Origin: Rana temporaria
Lineage: Eukaryota; Chordata; Amphibia; Anura; Ranidae
DNA: 64,000 nt
Reading direction: 5' to 3'
Assembly: GCF_905171775.1 (NCBI RefSeq)
Contig: NC_053499.1
Location: 27,592,526-27,656,525 of the forward strand
Below are positions 1-11,312 of the stretch, one piece after another. Within the stretch, counting starts at the first letter, position 1; each line of letters begins with the position of its first letter. Position numbers and translations under genes: made by a program. The notes under the pieces were generated by a model, which did not search any database, had not been told where the DNA came from, and saw only the letters and a program-made list of their open reading frames with translations.

Positions 1-577
1 CCGGGGAGCACCGATTTTTCAAAGACGGGCACCCCTTCTGTAGACTCCCATGTTAAACGGTAATTTCTCCGGTGACTTTGGGGACCCGGTACCGGCCGGT
101 CGTAGATCCCCTGGACCCAGAACAAGGCACACATGTAGCCCTATTTCTCCTCTACAAGTGTGCAAAGTTTGTTGTCTGGGGGACCTACGGCTGGGGAGCA
201 CCGATTTTTCAAAGCCGGGCACCCCTTCCATAGACTCCCATGTTAAATGGTCATTTCTCTGGTGACTTTGGGGACCCAGTACCGGCCGGTCGTAGATCCT
301 CTGGACCCGGAACTTAGCACACATGTAGCCCCATTTCTCCTCTACAAGAGTGCAAAGTTTGTTGTCCGGGGGACCTACAGCTGGGGGATCACCGTTTTTT
401 CAAAGCCGGGCACCCCTTCCATAAACTTCCATGTTAAACGTCAGTCTAGTCATGGGCACAGTGAGGCATGCACATGGGCACATTGAGGCATGCACATGGG
501 CACCCTAGGCTTATACTTGAGTCAATAAGGTTTCCCAGTTTTTTGTAGTAAAATTAGGTGCGTTGGCTTATACTCGA
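1..577 (-). mobile_element. Truncated fold-back element with 190-bp internal tandem repeat
   Basis: A unit beginning GGGGAGCACCGATTTTTC starts at about 3, 193 and 383, so about 2.3 copies of a 190-bp repeat lie in tandem. The same unit occurs once, in the opposite orientation, inside the complete element at 7439-7906. After the tandem part come short repeats containing CACATGGGCAC and GAGGCATGCA, then GGCTTATACTCGA, which is part of the terminal inverted repeat of the 7439-7906 element. The copy breaks inside that repeat at about 577 and runs off the window at the left. The short open frames here are by-products of the repeat and show no protein similarity that I recognise. Confidence 0.7.
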
Positions 578-879
578 AGCTGGCTGCTTCCCCTTTCTCC
601 CTGCGGAGTGTGACTTAAGGAATCCCGGGAACGCGACCTGGACCCAGTTGCGGCCAAGACCATCCTTACCATCAAAGGCTCTGGTGAATACAAAACTGGG
701 TCTTAGACTCCGCGCCCTGGGTGATCTTGGGTTACGCTTCCTCCCTGCCAGCAGTAGTCGGCTATAGGGTTCACTTCCCTGTGGTGCATCCCTGACCCCT
801 ACGGGGTGCACTTGTCACCTGGCCACAGGTGACCTGACACAAGGTCCATAGAAAACATGAATGAGCGAGTGTGGGGTGG
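578..879. other. Unassigned spacer
   Basis: About 300 bases with mixed composition. I see no terminal repeats, RNA gene or convincing exon. A short imperfect inverted motif, CACCTGGCCACAGGTG, lies at about 817-832. Confidence 0.4.
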
Positions 880-1190
880 GGAAACTTGACTGGCCTGCAC
901 CTCAACCTGAGGGAACACCTTTGGGATGAATTGGCATGGAGACTGCAAGGCAGGCCTTCTTATCCAACATCAGTGCCCGACCTCACAAAGGCACTTCTGG
1001 AAGAATGGTCAAACATTCCCATAGACACACTCCTAAACCTTGTGGACAGTCTTCCCAGAAGAGTTGAAGATGTTATAGCTGCAATGGGTGGACTAACTCA
1101 ATTTTGAACCCTACGGACTAAGGCTGGGATGCCATTAAAATTAATTTGTGTGTCAAGGCAGGCGTCCCAATACTTTTCACAATATAGTTT
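880..1190 (+). pseudogene. Tc1/mariner transposase C-terminal relic
   Basis: The plus-strand frame ending at 1107 reads EHLWDELAWRLQGRP, then PTSVPDLTKALLEEW, then NLVDSLPRRVEDVIAA. This is the characteristic end of a Tc1-type DDE transposase, the part that carries the last catalytic acidic residue and the helices after it. The segment just before EHLWDEL, where an SPDLNPI-like motif is normally found, has lost about 11 bases, so the frame is damaged. Downstream, CCCAATACTTTTCACAATAT at 1167-1186 resembles the outer end of a Tc1 terminal repeat. Only the 3' end of the element survives; there is no transposase N-terminus, DNA-binding domain or left terminal repeat. It is inactive. Confidence 0.85.
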
Positions 1191-1697
1191 ATATCCCAGA
1201 GCTTTTTTTTTTTACATAAAAGCCACTTAACATTGCTATTAAGGCAAGTCAGACAAATCAATAGACATGACAGCTACTTCAACGAGTAAAAGATAAGCGG
1301 AAGCATTCTTATCAGAGTAAACTGCAATTTATTGATTAGCACAAGCAATATGCCTGGCCAGACGGTGCCCACAAAAAGCATAAAGCCATAAAGCACTGAT
1401 TAAGTAAACACTCCATAAAGTACTTTCACTGATAGGAGGTATGAAATAGTTATAAAATACTTCCTCAGATAGGAGGCTTATAGTCTGCGCACATACAGAC
1501 AGACTTGGCAGAAGCAGTAAAGGAGGATGTATGTATGGGAGTACGACACTCGCTGGTACGGCAACAACAATTCTAATCACAGCTGAAACTTCCAGTAGAT
1601 GCAGTGTAGAGATATTTTTGGTCTAATAAGGGAGATTTTGTTTTCGCAGCAAGGCTTAAAACATCGATCATTCACATATTTAGAAGACAAATCTGGT
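1191..1697. other. Unassigned spacer
   Basis: AT-rich sequence between the Tc1 relic and the purine tract. I see no repeat ends or coding signal. Confidence 0.4.
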
Positions 1698-3041
1698 AAG
1701 AAAGAGAAAAAGAAAAAAAAAGAGAAAGAGAAAGAGAAAGAGAAAAAAAAAGAGAAAGAGAAAAAGAAAAAAAAAGAGAAAGAGAAAAGAAAAAAAAAGA
1801 GAAAGAGAAAAGAGAAAAAAAAAAAAAAGAGAAAGAAAGAGAAAAAAAAAAAAAGAAAAAAAAAGAAAAAGAAAAAAGAAAAAAGAAAGAGAAAGAGAAA
1901 AAAAAAGAGAAAGAGAAAGAAAGAGAAAAAAAAAGAGAAAGAAAAAGAAAAAAAGAGAAAGAAAAAGAAAAAAAGAGAAAGAAAAAGAAAAAAAGAGAAA
2001 GAAAAAGAAAAAAAGAGAAAGAAAAAGAAAAAAAGAGAAAGAAAAAAGAAAAAGAAAGAAAGAGAAAAAGAAAAAGAAAAAAGAAAAAGAAAGAAAGAGA
2101 AAAAGAAAAAGAAAAAAAGAGAAAAAGAAAAAAAGAGAAAAAGAAAAAAAGAAAAAAAGAGAAAAAGAAAAAAAGAGAAAGAAAAAGAAAAAAAGAGAAA
2201 GAAAAAGAAAAAAAGAGAAAGAAAAAGAAAAAAAGAGAAAGAAAAAGAAAAAAAGAGAAAGAAAAAGAAAAAAAGAGAAAGAAAAAAGAAAAAGAAAGAA
2301 AGAGAAAAAGAAAAAGAAAAAAGAAAAAGAAAGAAAGAGAAAAAGAAAAAGAAAAAAAGAGAAAGAAAAAAAGAGAAAAAGAAAAAAAGAGAAAAAGAAA
2401 AAAAGAAAAAAAGAGAAAGAAAAAGAAAAAAAGAAAGAAAAAGAAAAAAAGAGAAAGAAAAAGAAAAAAAGAGAAAGAAAAAGAAAAAAAGAGAAAGAAA
2501 AAGAAAAAAAGAGAAAGAAAAAGAAAAAAAGAGAAAGAAAAAAGAAAAAGAAAGAAAGAGAAAAAGAAAAAGAAAAAAGAAAAAGAAAGAAAGAGAAAAA
2601 GAAAAAGAAAAAAGAAAAAGAAAGAAAGAGAAAAAGAAAAAGAAAAAAAGAGAAAGAAAAAAAGAGAAAAAGAAAAAAAGAGAAAAAGAAAAAAAGAAAA
2701 AAAGAGAAAGAAAAAGAAAAAAAGAGAAAGAAAAAGAAAAAAAGAGAAAGAAAAAGAAAAAAAGAGAAAGAAAAAGAAAAAAAGAGAAAGAAAAAGAAAA
2801 AAAGAGAAAGAAAAAGAAAAAAAGAGAAAGAAAAAAGAAAAAGAAAGAAAGAGAAAAAGAAAAAGAAAAAAAGAGAAAGAAAAAAAGAGAAAGAAAAAAG
2901 AAAAAGAAAGAAAGAGAAAAAGAAAAAGAAAAAAGAAAAAGAAAGAAAGAGAAAAAGAAAAAGAAAAAGAAGAACAGAGAAAGAGAAAAACAGAAAAAAA
3001 AAAAGAGAGAGAAAAAGAAAAAGAAAAAAAGAGAGAAAGAG

Positions 3042-3088
<47 letters not shown>

Positions 3089-3144
3089 AAGAAAAAGAAA
3101 AAAAGAGAAAGAAAAAGAAAAAAAGAGAAAGAAAAAGAAAAAAA

Positions 3145-3204
<60 letters not shown>

Positions 3205-3396
3205 AAAAGAAAAAGAAAAAAAAAAAAAGAGAAAGAAAAAAAGAGAAAGAAAAAGAAAAAAAGAGAAAGAAAAAGAAAAAAAGAGAAAGAAAAAGAAAAA
3301 AAGAGAAAGAAAGAGAAAAAGAAAAAGAAAAAAAGAGAAAGAAAAAAAGAGAAAGAAAAAAAGAGAAAGAAGAAAAAGAAAAAGAAAGAAAGAGAA

Positions 3397-3427
<31 letters not shown>

Positions 3428-3454
3428 GAAAGGAAGAAAGAAAGAAAGAAAGAA
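1698..3454 (+). repeat. 1.75-kb A/G-only tract, (GAAA/GAAAA)n with higher-order units
   Basis: The plus strand is almost entirely A and G for about 1,750 bases. Units such as GAAAGAAAAAGAAAAAAAGA recur in blocks, and larger blocks of roughly 240-260 bases reappear, for example around 2041-2110, 2281-2350 and 2533-2660. Long A runs lie near 3039-3086 and 3138-3200. The few cytosines fall near 2974, 2989 and 3404-3416. The very long Lys/Arg/Glu and Phe/Ser/Leu open frames here are translations of the repeat and not genes. Perfect homopurine DNA of this length can form triplex (H-DNA) structures and is often length-polymorphic or mis-assembled. Confidence 0.95.
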
Positions 3455-4483
3455 CACACACTGCAGAAGTCACCCCATGAACGCTTTACTTGAACAAAAA
3501 CAGCTGCTAAACATGCAAAAGCAGAGTATCAGATTCCCTCCCTTACACGCTGTGTATTTGTCCATATCTACCCCCTGCAATAAGATAAGTTACATTAGAG
3601 CTCACCTAAGAATTGTGAAAGGGAAGGAGCCAGTTGTATTATGGAGGCCGAGCTTCTCAACTCAAATCTAATAGCCAAGTCAGCAGAAAAGAGGCAAGCA
3701 GAGAGATAAACCTTATATAACTAAAGACAAAACTTATTTTTAGTTCTGGATAGAGAGAGGAGAGGAATTAGAACACCTGTCAGTTTTTATTGGCGCCTAT
3801 GCCCGTTGGAGAAATCCACTCTCTTTCTAGGTCAGGTTTACGTTTATCACTAGAAGTGAAAATAAAATCCAAAATTTTTGGTTGTCACCAAAACAGGAAT
3901 AGAGGGCAAAAGTTTCAAGTAGGGACACTAGGTCTGATGACAAGAGATTCCCTCACTTCGGAATATATCCTCGGATTTCCAATTCTGGACACAGATGGCA
4001 AAAAACAAACAAAACGCACACAAAAAAAAAAACACACAGACAAGGGTCATTACCCTCTTACTCTATCCAAAATGAAAAAGATATGAAAGTAACTTAATCA
4101 AAAAATAAAAATAATCTAACTCTGGGCAAAAATCACAATCTAACCTGTATATTGCCAATAAGTACCTTTATCATCTGTGCCTACTGCAAACATAATCAGG
4201 ACACACACAGCTAGATGCAATAAACGCCTGGCCCTGGTCATCCTCATATCCAGTCCCAGGGGGCAGACGCATTTGTGGTTATTATCCCACAGGGCTATAT
4301 ACCCGTTTACAGAGTGTCGATTGGCACTCACGTGACCTCTCTCCTCTCTTGGCCTGACAGTTGCAGGAAGTGGGGCCCGAGGATCCCCCGCTGACATCAG
4401 TGCAGAAGGAGCGTGCGTCTCCACCAAGAGAATGAAGGGGCTCAGGTAAGGGGGGGCAGTCACTGGCAGAAGTTTTTTCTCCT
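3455..4483. other. Unassigned single-copy-looking stretch
   Basis: No recognisable repeat ends, RNA gene or exon. AT-rich, with short A runs near 4021-4033. Confidence 0.4.
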
Positions 4484-4884
4484 TTAAAGGGGTTGTAAAC
4501 CCTTTTGTGTGACTTTTACCAATAAATAAGCCTAGAATAAGGCTTTCCTATAGGTAGTGGGAATATCTCCTAAAAGTGCGCCGTTTAGGAGATTCTTCCC
4601 ATTCCGATGATGTCATTGGCGCATGCACTGTAAAGAGACTGACCTCCGTGCCGTTTCTTCACTCAAAAGTGCAGTTCCTGCCGGCTCCCGGGAGGGAGTG
4701 ATGTCACGTGGCTCTAGCCAGCGGCCCTGGAAGGAAGAGTGGCAAAGATGGACGCAGCCTGCACGGGGACACCACTTTGTTCGCAGCCAAGTATCACATA
4801 ATGGGCTAGTATGCGATGCATACTAGCTCGTTATGCTTCCAATTTGCAGGTAGCAAAACCCATCAGGGTTTACTTCCTCTTTAA
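4484..4884. mobile_element. TTAA-bounded MITE (GGGGTTGTAAACCC type)
   Basis: TTAA at 4484-4487 is followed by AGGGGTTGTAAACCC. The right end, GGGTTTACTTCCTCTTTAA, closes at 4884 and is an imperfect inverted copy of the left. Both ends sit on TTAA, as expected for piggyBac- or Kolobok-type target sites. There is no coding capacity. A diverged relative of its interior lies at about 30640-30977, and a left end at about 57263. Confidence 0.7.
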
Positions 4885-5177
4885 AAAAGGTTAAAAAAAA
4901 AAAAAAAAACCTTATTGCCTTTAGAACCACTTTAAAGAACTCCACTTTTGTTGGGGAAAAAAAAAAAAAAACATTCCCTCTGGGTGATCCATGTACATTA
5001 CAGGGATTTTAACAAACGTTGTTGCAGATTTCTACCATTGTTATTCTGAAGACATCCCTGTTTGTTCCTTTGTGCCCCTGTGCTCAGTAAATCCAATGGG
5101 AGTGGTTTCATAATTATTAACCAGCTGCTGCACCTGCAGCCCTGCAATAAGAAAATTTGCAGGGTCTGTATCCCTTA
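4885..5177. other. Unassigned spacer with A runs
   Basis: Contains A runs at about 4892-4909 and 4957-4971 and a stray ACCACTTTAAAG that looks like another TTAA element end. Nothing else recognised. Confidence 0.35.
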
Positions 5178-5560
5178 AGGCCCCTTTCACACGGGGCGGA
5201 TCAGTAATGATCCGCCTCCGTATGCTCCGTTTGCTCAGCGGGGATCGCTCCGATGATCCCCGCTGAGCTGGCGGATAACAGGGCGGTCCCCACACACTGT
5301 GCAGGGTCCGCCCTGTCTTTTCTCCACTCTCCCCTATGGGGGGATCGGATGAACATGGACCGTGTTCATCCGATCCGCAGACGGAAGAAAAAATAGGCCA
5401 TTCTTCCGTCTGCAAAATCGGATCTTTGCAGAGGCGGACGATATCGGGTGTCAGCGGATTTTCATCCGCGATCTCATAGGGACCAATGTATGTCCCTTTT
5501 TCATCCGCAAACGAGATGGATGAAAAAGCGGACATACGGTCCGCACGTGTGAAAGGGGCC
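5178..5560. mobile_element. Palindromic MITE, TIR AGGCCCCTTTCACAC
   Basis: The left end AGGCCCCTTTCACACG pairs with the right end CGTGTGAAAGGGGCC. TTA flanks both sides, at 5175-5177 and 5561-5563. Much of the interior is also self-complementary, for example GATCCCCGCTGAGC against GCTCAGCGGGGATC. The 3-bp TTA duplication fits a PIF/Harbinger-like mobiliser, which is inference. No transposase is present. Confidence 0.8.
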
Positions 5561-5563
5561 TTA

Positions 5564-5701
5564 GGCTCCTTTCACACCTATGCAGTTTTAGTGCTTTTTG
5601 CAGATTTGCACTACGATCCATTTAACAAGGTTTCCTATGGAACAAGTTCTGTAGTACAAATCTGCAAAATGCACTAAAACTGCATAGGTGTAAATCCAGC
5701 C
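5564..5701. mobile_element. Short palindromic MITE, TIR GGCTCCTTTCACACC
   Basis: A 138-bp hairpin. CCTATGCAGTTTTAGTGC near the left end pairs with GCACTAAAACTGCATAGG near the right. TTA lies on both sides, at 5561-5563 and 5702-5704, and the left TTA is shared with the preceding MITE. Confidence 0.75.
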
Positions 5702-5775
5702 TTAGATGAGATTTCCCATTAGGAGTATCTCACCAAAAAGGACAGTTTTGTTGCCAAAATTCTGACTTGTACTAA

Positions 5776-6215
5776 AGTCTCGTACACACGGTACGATTGC
5801 TGGCCAACCGAGCGTCAGGATTTCTGTCGAAAGGCCATGTGCCATGTTCTTGTCTTGCATACTAATGGTACACAACTGTCGTGCCACAAACACGAACGTA
5901 GTGAAGTACCATGAGGAATTTCAGCTCTTGATCGCCACACTTTGGGCCCCTTCTGCTAATTTCGTGTTTGGCGAGCACTGAATCCGAGCATGCGTGTTTG
6001 TACTTTCAACTTGAGCGACGGATTTGTGTACTGACCATCGGAAAGTCCGACGACAAACCGTTGTCTGCTGAAAATTTACTAGCATGTCATCCAACATTTT
6101 TTGGCCAAAAGTTTGTCAACAATTGTCAAAAGGAGCGTACAAACTGTCAGATTTTAGGACAGCAGTCACCCAACAGACAACCCCCTGCCAACAATTGGAT
6201 TGTGTGTACAAGACT
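5776..6215. mobile_element. MITE, TIR AGTCTCGTACACAC
   Basis: The left end AGTCTCGTACACACGG pairs imperfectly with the right end TTGTGTGTACAAGACTT. The left flank is TAA and the right flank TTA. The TTA at 6216-6218 is also the left target copy of the next element. No coding capacity. Confidence 0.7.
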
Positions 6216-6218
6216 TTA

Positions 6219-6894
6219 GGGCCAGATTCACAAATGAGATACGACGGCATTTCTCCTGATACGCCATTGTATCTCTGTTTTTATCTATGCGACCGATTCA
6301 TAGAATCAGTTACGCATAGATAGCCAGAAGATCCGACAGGTGTAATTGTTTTACACTGTCGGATCTTAGGATGCAGTACCGCGGCCGCCGCTGGGGGGAG
6401 TTTGTGTCGTAAACCAGCGTCGGGTATGCAAATTAGGAGTTACGGCGGATCCACGACGGTTTTTCGCGTTCGCTAGTCTAGTTTCCCGTCGCAAAGTTAC
6501 ACTTTTTTTTTGGTGCCTTAACTTTAGTCAGCAAGTGTATTGCTGTCTAAAGTATGGCCGTCGTTCCCGCGTCGAAATTTAAAAATCAACGTCGTTTGCG
6601 TAAGCCGTCCGGGAATACGGAAGTACGCTACGCGCGTCGCCGTTCAAAAAAAATTACGGCGCGCAAAGCACGGCGGGAGTTCAGAAACGGAGCATGCGCG
6701 GTAGGTCCGGCGCGGGAGCGCGCCCAATTTAAATGGCACACGCCCATTTAAATTGGCCCGTCTTACGCCAGAGGCCGCCGGCGTAGGTTTTCATCGCAAG
6801 TGCTTGGTGAATCAGGCACTTGCGATGAAAAATTGCGGCGGTGTAACGTATCTAGGATACGTTACGCCGCCGCGATTCTACTTGAATCTGGCCC
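6219..6894. mobile_element. MITE, TIR GGGCCAGATTCA
   Basis: The left end GGGCCAGATTCACAAA pairs with TTGAATCTGGCCC at the right end. Both sides carry TTA, at 6216-6218 and 6895-6897. The GC-rich interior holds several long inverted segments, such as TTGCGATGAAAA against TTTTCATCGCAA. Relatives with the same ends lie at 11875-12574, 52935-53626, 54908-55517 and 62011-62717. Confidence 0.85.
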
Positions 6895-6897
6895 TTA

Positions 6898-7438
6898 GTG
6901 TAGATTTCTGGGAAATTAGTGAGCCAATCACAGAAGCAGGAAATGATGTTTCTGGGGGGGGGTCAGTTCACATTCTGTGTTCATTCCAGGTAGCCATATT
7001 GCATTTTACAGAAAATTACAGCAGCTGCTGATTGAAAAGGAAACATTTTTAAACCTTGAATTACAATAGGACTTGTGTCGCAATCGTATATGCAATTTTT
7101 TTTTTTTCTTAAATTTGCCATTTCCCCCCCCCCCCCCCATGGAAGTGGAGTTACCCTTTAAATTAATGACAACTTATATCTCTTTCAGCTGGATTCGTGA
7201 TATGCCATTATAATGAGGAGAAATTTAAAGTCTTATAATGGGAAAAAGCTATGGAGACAATTACTCCCTACAGGAAGATAATATGAACAGATAATTGCCA
7301 CAATATAAATTATCTCGATTTTTATATCTAAACTAAATTAGTAAGCATAACCGCAAGATGTACGTGAACACAACGCTGATAAATCTATTAAAATCAACAA
7401 AGCCATAAAATAAGACTTGTCTACGATTGGCAAAAATA
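6898..7438. other. Unassigned AT-rich spacer
   Basis: Contains a T run at about 7097-7107 and a C run at about 7125-7138. No element ends or exon signal recognised. Confidence 0.35.
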
Positions 7439-7904
7439 CCGTATATACTCGAGTATAAGCCGACCCGAATATAACCTGAGGCACCCAATTTAACCACAAA
7501 AAATATAAAAAATAAAAATAAAAAATATCGGAAAACATATTGACTAGAGTACAAGCCTAGGGTGTCCATCTGCATGCCTCACTGTGCCCATGTGCATGCC
7601 TCACTGTGCCCATGACTAGACTGATGTTTAACATGGGAGTCTATGGAAGGGGTGCCCGGGTTTGAAAAATGTGTGCTGCCTAGCCGTAGGTCCCCCGGAC
7701 AACAAACTTTGCACACTTGTAGAGAAAGAGTGGGGCTACATGTGTGCCAAGTTCCGGGTCCAGGAGACCTACAACCGGCCGGTACCGGGTCCCCAAAGTC
7801 CAGGAGATCAGGCACAAAAAGGTGACTCGAGTATAAGCCAAGGGGGGCATTTTCAGCACAAATAAATGTGCTGAAAAACTCGGCTTATACTCGAGTATAT
7901 ACGG
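7439..7904 (+). mobile_element. Complete fold-back MITE, TIR CCGTATATACTCGAGTATAA
   Basis: CCGTATATACTCGAGTATAA at 7439 is matched by its reverse complement ending at about 7904, giving a terminal inverted repeat of about 25 bp. The interior holds one copy of the 190-bp unit that is tandemly repeated at 1-577, in the opposite orientation. No clear target duplication could be read. No coding capacity. Confidence 0.8.
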
Positions 7905-7911
7905 CAAATCC

Positions 7912-8461
7912 TTAAAGTGGAGTTCCACCCATTTTTTTATGTTTGTCTGTGCTGCATGCCCTAATCTCATAGTGTTCAGAATGAACCATTTTTTTTTTTT
8001 TGTTGCTTGTAAATACCTTTATTTTGTAGTCCTTCATTACTTCCTCCTCCTTATTAGCCTAGGCTATTAAGTCACAAGGCTATTCGCAAGGGTTTCTGGG
8101 ATAGGCATCATGTATCCCAGTAGTCCTTGCAAATAGCCTATTTGCATAGAGAAGGGGCGGCAACTTCCTCTGACACTCCCGTTGCTATGGAAACCTGACT
8201 GAAACCTATTACATCGCTTGTGCAGCACTGAGCATGTGCGAGATCTGCAAGGCTGAAATCCAGGAAGTCATACAGTCTGGCTTCATGATGCCCACACTTA
8301 AGATGGCCACGGTCTATTTCTAGATTATAAACTAAATGCTCTAACAACCTAACAAAACGGACCTTAGTTTACAGACTAACTTTACTAGACTACATTAAGC
8401 TTGTGTATTACAGGGGTATTTATATTTAAAAAGTGAAATTGTGGGTGGAACTCCCCTTTAA
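7912..8461. mobile_element. TTAA MITE (AGTGGAGTTCCACCC type)
   Basis: TTAAAGTGGAGTTCCACCC at the left and GGGTGGAACTCCCCTTTAA at the right are inverted copies, each ending on TTAA. The segment from about 8190 to 8455 is closely similar to about 33385-33640 in another copy, so the two share an interior as well as ends. Confidence 0.85.
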
Positions 8462-9128
8462 GAAAATATCCTTTAACTAAACTTTGCCCCAATTTTCTCT
8501 GATTATACTTGTATATCTCGTCCTTTATTGGCCAGGCATCTTAAATGACCTTCACACACCACCTCCAATGTTGTATACCTTTCAGGCTACACAAACTGCC
8601 CGATCAATGACACAGAGGGCATCATTTTATACACTTCACAAAGAATCAGCATCATGTTTAAGACAAAAAAAGGAAAAGGGGGTTTCACAATTTCTGCCGA
8701 TCAAGCATTTGATGTTTATCTGGCTCGGAGGCACGGTTCTGCACATACTCGGTGTACAGAAACGCACATTTGAAACATGGACAGAATATCCTTGCCAGGC
8801 TCTGGCAGGCCTTCGCTCACACAATAGGCCGTTTCACTGAAATCAGGACTGGACAAATCCCAGAAGAAGGGAAGTCAGATCACCTAATTAATAACAGCCA
8901 AAAGGCTTTCTTTCAATGAAAATGCCCATTCCCTGGCTCTCATGGGACGACTGCCTCCTTAGATTCTACATTCATTTTACATAAAGACAGATTAGCCGTC
9001 TAGTTTATTAGAGGACAGGACACAAAATAGGGCACAGCTTTCCAAACATGTCCACAGGAAACACAAAGGCATTGTGCTATCATTTACTATAAGCAGTATG
9101 GCAGATTGCTCTCATTGCCCAAGGCAAG
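8462..9128. other. Unassigned stretch
   Basis: A 118-codon open frame on the plus strand (8484-8840) has no family signature, no strong start context and no neighbouring exon signals. I do not call it a gene. Confidence 0.35.
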
Positions 9129-9165
9129 TGGGGGGGGGGGGGGGGGGGGGGGGTGGGGGGGGGGA
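9129..9165 (+). repeat. Poly-G tract
   Basis: An almost pure G run of about 37 bases with one T. Tracts like this can form G-quadruplexes and are commonly mis-sized in assemblies. Confidence 0.9.
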
Positions 9166-9928
9166 CACAGCACTAAAATTCAACTTTCGTTATGGAAAAC
9201 AAATGTATACAAAAAAGGACAGATTCTCCTTAAAATACATTTATAATACTTATCAGCACCGCCTCTGATTAATCAAATCCTCACTCTCCGATCATTAAAC
9301 TATTAAATAATCTTTAACATCCAACACAGAGGATGGGTACACTATTGGGAATGGGATGTGGATTTTACCGCATCCAATGCGTATAGCAGAAGATTGTGTT
9401 CGGCTCTTTATGGAGCCGGTTCACACATCTGCGATACGGCTCCGGTGCAAATTGAACAAGAGTCCTGTGCGTCTTCTGGTCCATGTCAGGTCCAAATTCC
9501 GCAAAAAATGCAGAGTGAGATTGGACCAGAAATGGTGAACTGGGATGCACCCGATCCCTGTGAGCCGCTCTGTGCCGCAGAGTGAACCAAGCCCAATGGT
9601 TTATCGTAAAAAAGTAAGGATGGGTTTACATTGATGTAAACTGGATGCGGGGTCCAATTTGCATGACAGGACACTGTGACCGGCTCTCTAAGGAGCCGAT
9701 TCACACAGCTTCAGGACAGACACAGAGGGCATTGCACAGGGGTCTTAGGTCCTGTTTCAGGTCCGAATTTGGGCCCGATTTATCCCCGAAATGGAGAACA
9801 GCGTCACACCGGACCCCTGCTGTGAGCCATGTTCACACACACACACACACACAGTGTGCGAGTCCAGCCTAAAAAAATAAATTAAAAAAAATAAAAATAA
9901 AAGATATATTAAAAAAATCTCACACACA
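9166..9928. repeat. Two diverged copies of a GGCTCT...GGAGCCG repeat
   Basis: The segments 9395-9520 and 9675-9790 are related. Both have a GGCTCT/GGAGCCG hairpin, then TTCACACA, then GTCCTGT and CAGGTCC. This looks like an old duplicated MITE. A short (CA)n run lies at about 9833-9853. The rest is unassigned. Confidence 0.45.
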
Positions 9929-10445
9929 TACAGTATCTCACAAAAGTCAGTACATCCCTCACATTTTTGTAAATATTTTATTATATCTTTTCATGTGACA
10001 ACACTGAAGAAGGGACACTTTGCTACAATGTAAAGTAGTGAGTGTGCAGCTTGTATAACAGTGTAAATTTGCTGCCCCCTCAAAATAACTCGACACACAG
10101 CCATTAATGTCTAAACCGCTGGCAATAAAAAAGTGAGTACACCCCCTAAGTGAAAATTTCAAATTGGGCCCAAAGTGTTAATATTTTGTGTGGCCGCCAT
10201 TATTTTCCAGCACTGCCTTAACACTCTTGGGCATGGAGATCATCAGAGCTTCACAGGTTGCCACTGGAGTCCTCTTCCCCTCCTCCATGATGACATCACA
10301 GAGCTGGTGGATGTTGGAGACATTTGAGGATGCCCCACAGATGCTCAATAGTGTTTAGGTCTGGAGAGATGATTGGCCAGTCCATCACCTTTACCCTCAG
10401 CTTCTTTAGCAAGGCAGTGGTCGCCTTGGAGGTTAGATTTTCTGT
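9929..10445 (-). pseudogene. Tc1/mariner 3' end relic
   Basis: ACAGTATCTCACAAAAGTCA at about 9930 is a Tc1-like terminal repeat. Reading on the minus strand, the sequence contains fragments that translate to ALLKKLRVKVMDWP and, after frame changes, an EHLWGILK-like segment. These are hallmarks of the C-terminal half of Tc1 transposases. The frames are interrupted and the N-terminal DNA-binding half is missing, so this is a dead 3' fragment. It belongs to a different Tc1 subfamily from the relic at 880-1190. Confidence 0.8.
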
Positions 10446-10802
10446 AGAATTGTAGAATTCAACGCAATATGGCTACTGGAGGTGCATTCCCAATAGTGTA
10501 CCCAGCCTCTGTGTCCATGGGAATTGCACACCAAACTGAACCATTCCTGACTACAAGTGAACTGCACCTCACACCACCTCTTTCAAGTGGCTCCGGGCAT
10601 GCTGTACCGGCACAAAGTTTGCAGCAATCACACTTTACAAATGAAGGAGGCGAAGGGGGTGAACCATGTCTGGGGAATGGTTAAAAATGGCAATCTTAGT
10701 ACAACCCTAGTCCCCCCCCAAAAAAGCGGCTTCACAACGTCCTCTTTTTGGGAACCCTGCAGCAATCTGAAGAACCACGTTAAGCTTTTTGTGCAACTCG
10801 GC

Positions 10803-11312
10803 TTAAAGCGGTAGTTCACCCTCACCCACATGATTTTACCATCGAGACAGGCATTGTAGCGCGAGCTACAGTATGCCTGTCCCGATTTTTTTAACCCCGG
10901 ACTCACCTTGTAATCGTACATTGTAGATTTCGTCTCCCGCGGGGAATGGGCGTGCCTATGGAGAGGGAGGATGATTGACGGCCGGCCCTGGCACGTCACT
11001 CTCCCCGAAGACAGCCGGAGTAGGTCTCGGCTCTTCACGGCGCCTGCGCACAGGCTATGCGCAGGCGCCGTGAAGAGCCAAGCCTATTTCGGCTATTTCC
11101 AGAGAAGCGTGACGCGCCAGAGCCGGCCGTCAATCATCCTCCGTCTCCATAGGCACGCCCATTCCCCGGTATCTTCGATGTACGAGTACAAGGTGAGTAC
11201 GGGGGTAAAAAAAATCGGGACAGGCATACTGTAGCTCGCGCTACAATGCCTGATTTTATGGTAGAAAAAAAAAAAAAAAAAATTCCGTTCATAGGGTGAA
11301 CCCCCGCTTTAA
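10803..11312. mobile_element. TTAA MITE (AGCGGTAGTTCACCC type)
   Basis: TTAAAGCGGTAGTTCACCCT and GGGTGAACCCCCGCTTTAA are inverted ends on TTAA. Almost the whole element folds back: CGGCGCCTGCGCA near 11039 pairs with TGCGCAGGCGCCG just downstream, and GGGAATGGGCGTGCCTATGG pairs with CCATAGGCACGCCCATTCCC. Confidence 0.85.

Noticed and set aside
1577..3671. Open frames of 595-690 codons on both strands
   Set aside because: They translate the A/G-only tract into Lys/Arg/Glu or Phe/Ser/Leu runs; no protein family is involved.
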